The translations under genes were made by a program, and so were the position numbers. From assembly GCF_051106095.1 (NCBI RefSeq), contig NC_135793.1:8733001-8797000 (forward strand): a stretch of 64,000 bases of DNA, written 5' to 3'. The DNA comes from Pogona vitticeps. Taxonomy: Eukaryota; Chordata; Lepidosauria; Squamata; Agamidae. Under the pieces are notes generated by a model. It worked only from the letters and a program-made list of their open reading frames with translations. It did no database searches and was not told the DNA's origin. Positions 59,451-64,000 of the stretch are shown one piece after another (position 1 is the stretch's first letter; the number at the start of each line of letters is the position of its first letter).

Positions 59451-60271
59451 TGTTGGGGTCATCCTTGGCTATCTTCAGGCACCTAAAAAGTATGTGGGCT
59501 CTATAACGACTCTTATTTACTTCATTCAGTTCCTAAGAAGCTGTAATAAAGTAATTAGAGAAGCACAAGTAGGGATTTGATAAACAAACAAAGCAATCCC
59601 CTCTCTCTGCTGTCCGTCAGCCCAAATACAAACAGTTAGGAGCTTTACTCTTGTCTGTTTCAAAAAGCCCACTTGATTTTAAATAACACAACACAGACAT
59701 ATAAGATTTTAATTGGTTGGGCTGAATCATCAATTAATTAGGTAGCGTAAATTCAGTACTCAAAATGCATTCGGTTTGGTCAGGAAAGAACATAATTTTA
59801 AACTGTCAAATAGACAGAAGTATTTATTAAAGAATTAAATCAACATAACTCTAATATAATATAAATAGATATTTGTACAATTTTTTACTCTAAGCAGTTT
59901 CCCTCCCCTTCATTGCATTTCTCTAGAAAAATACTTAAACACATTCTCTAAATAAAAAAAAAAATTATTATCTCACGTCCTTGAATACAGCTGGTAAAGC
60001 ACAGAAGTTTTTTAGTTGTAGGGATATTTCAGCAACGACTATAAAATCAATCATGTAAATGTTTCTTCAGTCCATCATAAATCTCCATCTTGTCTTCTTC
60101 CTCTCAGCAGCAAAAACGAACTCTCCTCTTGCGGTTTTTTAAGCTGTCTTTTTATCTAGGGAAACTCCCACTCCCTTCGGCCAGCTATATATTTTTTTTC
60201 CCAGTTACCAGATAAGCAATGTGCAGAAAAAACTAGGTGAAAGTTCTTGCTGCCTAACTTAATTCCTCACA
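59451..60271 (-). mobile_element. 3' LTR of the Gmr1-like retrotransposon
   Basis: 821 bp from TGTTGGGGTC to CCTCACA in plus orientation, so it reads TGTGAGG...CCCCAACA in element sense. It has the TG...CA ends of an LTR and sits straight after the polypurine tract. It holds an AATAAA-type signal on the minus strand near 59822. The other LTR is outside the window, so age by LTR divergence cannot be read here. Confidence 0.8.
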
Positions 60272-60272
60272 C

Positions 60273-60281
60273 GCCCCCCCG
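60273..60281 (-). other. Polypurine tract of the Gmr1-like element
   Basis: On the minus strand a GGGGGGG run and then CG directly precede the LTR start TGTGAGG. This is where plus-strand DNA synthesis is primed in LTR retrotransposons. Its place fixes the LTR edge. Confidence 0.75.
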
Positions 60282-60443
60282 AAATTACACAGAAATTCAG
60301 ATTAGTCTACTTATCTAATTTATAGTAATTTGATACAAGGAATTAAGAAAATATAAAACATGTTATATATCAAAACTCTACTACAAAAGTATATATGAAA
60401 TAATGAAACACTACATTCTATGAAATTACATCAGATATCTAAG
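60282..60443. other. Short 3' untranslated part of the Gmr1-like element
   Basis: AT-rich, between the end of the polymerase frame and the polypurine tract. There is no envelope-type frame. Confidence 0.6.
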
Positions 60444-63400
60444 TCAACGCTCAGTGTTGCATGAGTTTTCTTCTTCATACATTCTAGAAAGACTATCTGC
60501 TACTATATTCAATTTTCCTGGAATATGTTGGATATTAAAATCAAAATCTTGTAATGCCAAACTCCATCTTAACAATTTTTGGTTATGAGATTTCATACTT
60601 TGTAACCACACTAAAGCTCGGTGATCGGTTTGAAGCGTGAATTTGCGCCCCCATAAATACGGTCTCAAAAGATTCAATGCCCAAAAAACTGAAAGTGCCT
60701 CTTTTTCAGGAATAGCATAGTGTTTCTCGCGTTCCAGAAGTTTTCTAGAGAAATAGGATATCGGATAAAGGTTTCCATCTTCTCCTTGTTGTAATAAAAC
60801 AGCTCCTAGACCTAATTCAGATGCATCAGTTTGTAATACGAAAGGTTTGTTGAAATCAGGAGATTTCAAAATAGGCGCATCAACAATTTTAGCTTTTAAG
60901 GCATCAAAAGCCTTTTGACATTCAGGAGTCCATTTTACTTTGACAGGTTCTCTTTTTCTAGTTAGCTCTGTCAAAGGTGCTGCCAAATTACTAAAATCCG
61001 GAATAAACTTTCTGTAGTAGCCAATTAGACCTAGGGACGAGCGTACTTGTTTCTTAGTTTTGGGAATAGGCCAATCATTGATAGCTTGAACTTTTGCTTG
61101 TATAGTTTGAATTTCTCCTTGCCCAATCAAATGTCCTAAATACATGACTTTTCCCTGCATCCATTGACATTTACTGGCTTTTACTGTCAGTCCTGCTTGT
61201 TGAAGTCTGGACAAAACAGTTTCAATGTGTGCCAAATGAGATTCAAAATCATTACTAAAAATCGCAACATTGTCAAGATAAGCATTAGCATAAGGTAAAC
61301 CTTGCAAAAGTTTATCAATCATCCTTTGAAATGAAGCACCTGCATTTTTCAAACCAAATGGCATTCTGCGGAACCAGAAAGTTCCCACATGTGTGATGAA
61401 AGCGGTCTTATCTCGTGATTCTTCTGCCATATCTAATTGCCAATAAGCATTCTTTAGGTCAAGGATACTTATAAATTTAGCCTTAGCAAGGTGTTCAATC
61501 AAATCATCCATTCTAGGCAAAGGGTAAGGATCCGATTTGGTAACACTGTTCAACTTCCTATAATCAACACAAAATCTCACTTCTTCTTGAATTTCACCTG
61601 TAGCAGTCTTTTTAGGGACTAGTACCACAGGTGAAGTCCAAGTAGGGCTGATTGCCTCTTCAATAACTCCTAGAGATAACATCTTTTGAATCTCTTGCTC
61701 AATTTGTTTAGCATGATTACCAATTGCTCTGTATGGGCTCGACCGTATAGGTTGAGCATCACTATCTGTAGTGATTTCATGACTGACTAAATTTGTGTAA
61801 CCTGGTTTGTCTGAGAACACATCTTGATGTCGTTCTAGGACCTGGTACAACTGATCCTTCTGATCTTGATTACCTGTTAAGATAATATTATCAGACCAAT
61901 CACCCGCATCTTGCAATTCTGACAACATATCAATTGGTTCATTGGAAGAATGGAAATACTCAGCATGATATTGAAAAACCATTGCAGATCTATCTTTGTA
62001 ACGTTTCAGTCTATTGACATGGTAAAGAACAGGTTTCTTTTTAGAATCCAGCATTTTAACAAGATAATTAACATCTCCAAATCTTTGAACAATTTCTCCT
62101 GGACCTTCCCAGACCACTTCTAACTTAGAAGGTCTGAGCGGGTTCAGTACTAACACCAAATCACCCACTGCAAATTCTCTGTGTCGGGATTTCTTGTCAT
62201 GATAGTATTTCTGTTCAGCTTGAGCGTTCATCAAGTTGTCTCTAGCTAACTCTTGAACAGCTAAAAGTTTCTCTTGAAGTTGTCGGACGAATTCTGCAAC
62301 TGGTGCTGAACTAGATTTGACCGCACCTTCCCATTCGGATTTCAGGATATCCAAAGGTCCTTGAAGATTTCTTCCAAATACCAACTCGCTCGGGGAAAAT
62401 CCACCTAGTGAAGAATGAGCGGAACTTCTATAGGCAAATAAAGCAAAAGGCAAGAGTTCGTCCCAAATGTTCCCATACTCTTGGGTCATCGTCTTGATCA
62501 TACGAAGTAAAGTCTGTTGACCTCTTTCCACCATTCCGTGTGATTGAGGATGATGAGAAGTACTGAAGCTAAGGGTGATACCACTTATTTCGCAGATTTT
62601 CTTCATGAGTTCACTAGTGAAAGCTCCTGCTTGATCGCAAATGATTTTGGATGGAACACCAATACGTGAGCATAAGTCCACAATGATTCTAGCTATGGTG
62701 GTAGCTGACAAGTTGCTGATTGCATAAGCTTCAATCCATCTGCTTGCAGAACAAATGAAAGTGATGATGTACTTCTTCTTGGTCTTAGTAGGGATGAATG
62801 GTCCTAACACATCCATTTGTAGATACTTGAACACTTGGTCGGGTATCTCCATAACTTGCACTTCAGCCTTGGTTTGGTCTGTTTGGTGTCCTACTCTTTG
62901 GCAAACATCACAGGAACCAACATATTCCTTTACGGCTTTGGAAAGACCAGGCCAGTAAAAATGTTGAGAAATTCTCTTGAGTGTCTTTCTCATACCTTGG
63001 TGTCCACTGGAAGGATGATCGTGTGCCATTTCAAGAATTCTCAGTCTATAATCTGAGGGCACTACTAACTGTCGCACGGGTTGAGCTGCCATAAAATCCT
63101 TGGGATAGTACTCACGGTATAACAGTCCATTTTCTCCCCATAGAAAGTATGCTGACTGTTGGACAGGCTGTTGAGCGTATTCGTTTGCACGGGTTCTTAA
63201 AGATGCTAAAGAGGGATCATTAAATTGCTTTTGTCTAAAGACCTCCGATCCTTTAGGAACGATTTCTTCTATTTCGGCCTCAATTGTAGTTGAGTCATCA
63301 GATTCGGTCTCAAAGAGCTGTTGCGGTGTAGACTCTTCTCCTTGAATATCATCAGGAGTAGGCTCTTCCTCTGGAATATCATCTGGAAATACTTGATCTT

Positions 63401-64000
63401 GTTCATATTCTGAATCTTGTTCCTCATCTGGCTCATAACTTTGATCTGGCTCCTCCTCTTCTGGTTCTAAGTCTAGTTCTTCTATTGGTTCAACTTCTCG
63501 CATCTTCTTGCTCTGGGATCGGGTAACTACTTGAATTACAGGTGGACCTTGGCTTTGTATTTCGTCCAACACAGCGAGATCATTTCCTAGAAGAAAGTCA
63601 GGTTTCCCCTCATGGGTCAAAATATGTTTTACTCCAGTCCAGGACTTGTATGTAATTTTCAGATACGCGACAGGAATATGTTTTAGCTCATCTCCTTCGC
63701 TTGCATAGGTTCTTATGGGGCATCTCAAGTTATACAAGACCAAAGCTGGATCAAGAAACTGACGGCTTATTGAAGAAAGTTCAGCTCCAGAATCTCTGAA
63801 AGCACATAAAGCTACATCTCCGGATGGTGTATGCAAAAAAACAGTCTCGGTGAACTTCCTTATAGTCCAGTTCCTTTGGTAATCTGGTATTATGGTGTCA
63901 GGATCTAAAATAGAGTATTTTTGTCCATCAGCAGTTTCTCCGATGTAGTCTGAGGTTACAGAATCCATTCGTAAGTTCAAAACACGAGGTACACCATAAT
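60444..64000 (-). mobile_element. Gmr1-like LTR retrotransposon polymerase (protease-integrase-RT-RNase H)
   Basis: One open frame of at least 1,178 residues, open to the window edge, so its start lies outside. Domain order, counting from the codon at 63980: a retropepsin-like DSGAEL box near residues 63-68; an acidic linker at about 165-240; the integrase HHCC finger at about 320-360 and DD(35)E core (D390, D449, E485); a GPF-type end at about 622-661; the gypsy-type reverse transcriptase at about 745-910; and RNase H at about 1046-1165. In ordinary Ty3/gypsy elements integrase follows RNase H. Here it precedes RT, as in Ty1/copia, while RT, RNase H and the GPF region are of gypsy type. That combination defines the Gmr1 group (first known from cod). 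No gag or envelope is in view. The visible part looks whole and so is probably a fairly young insertion. I am confident of the domain order, less so of the clade name. Confidence 0.85.

Noticed and set aside
60282-60443. Envelope or chromodomain after RNase H
   Set aside because: Only about 160 AT-rich bases lie between the polymerase end and the polypurine tract, with no frame.

Overview
The window reads as non-coding DNA from a squamate reptile, probably a lizard. That assignment rests on the repeats. Four copies of the Sauria SINE have a tRNA-like head and a 3' tail of short GGTAAA units. They lie alongside an R4/Dong-type LINE, CR1/L3 and L2 LINE pieces, several tRNA-derived SINE families, many short TA-flanked Tigger/pogo-like elements, hAT-type elements and a Gmr1-like LTR retrotransposon. 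No bacterial operons, CRISPR arrays or rRNA genes were seen. The assignment is by recognition; no database search was possible.

Layout. 1-13 kb is intergenic or intronic DNA with SINEs, a CR1/L3 relic, a (TA)n tract and a short hAT-like element. 13-17.5 kb holds a pair of ~105 bp inverted arms and a degenerate R4/Dong-type LINE on the minus strand. That LINE ends at an (AAT)n tract and contains a CR1 tail and an inverted-pair element. 17.5-27 kb is mostly unassigned DNA with Sauria SINEs and tetranucleotide tracts. 27.3-28.4 kb is a strong CpG island, the only place that looks like a host gene promoter; a possible 23-codon first exon ends there at a GT donor, but I do not recognise the gene. 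28.4-59 kb may be the first intron of that gene, or intergenic DNA. It is crowded with nested transposons: TA-flanked elements at 32.6, 41.2, 42.1, 48.5, 54.1, 56.0 and 57.5 kb, and a hAT at 35.5 kb with a perfect 8 bp target duplication. There is also an interrupted L2, a long CR1/L3 tail at 52.5-53.4 kb, and microsatellites. 59.45-64 kb is the 3' part of a Gmr1-like element on the minus strand: one LTR, a polypurine tract, and a long open frame that runs off the window edge.

The most notable signals are three. First, the gypsy-like polymerase frame has its integrase before the reverse transcriptase, the unusual Gmr1 order. Second, a dispersed repeat carries a hammerhead-ribozyme-like core; two of its four loci are head-to-head inverted pairs flanked by 13-16 bp target duplications. 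Third, several nests of insertions are legible base by base and give relative ages. Apart from the retroelement polymerases, no complete protein-coding gene can be supported.
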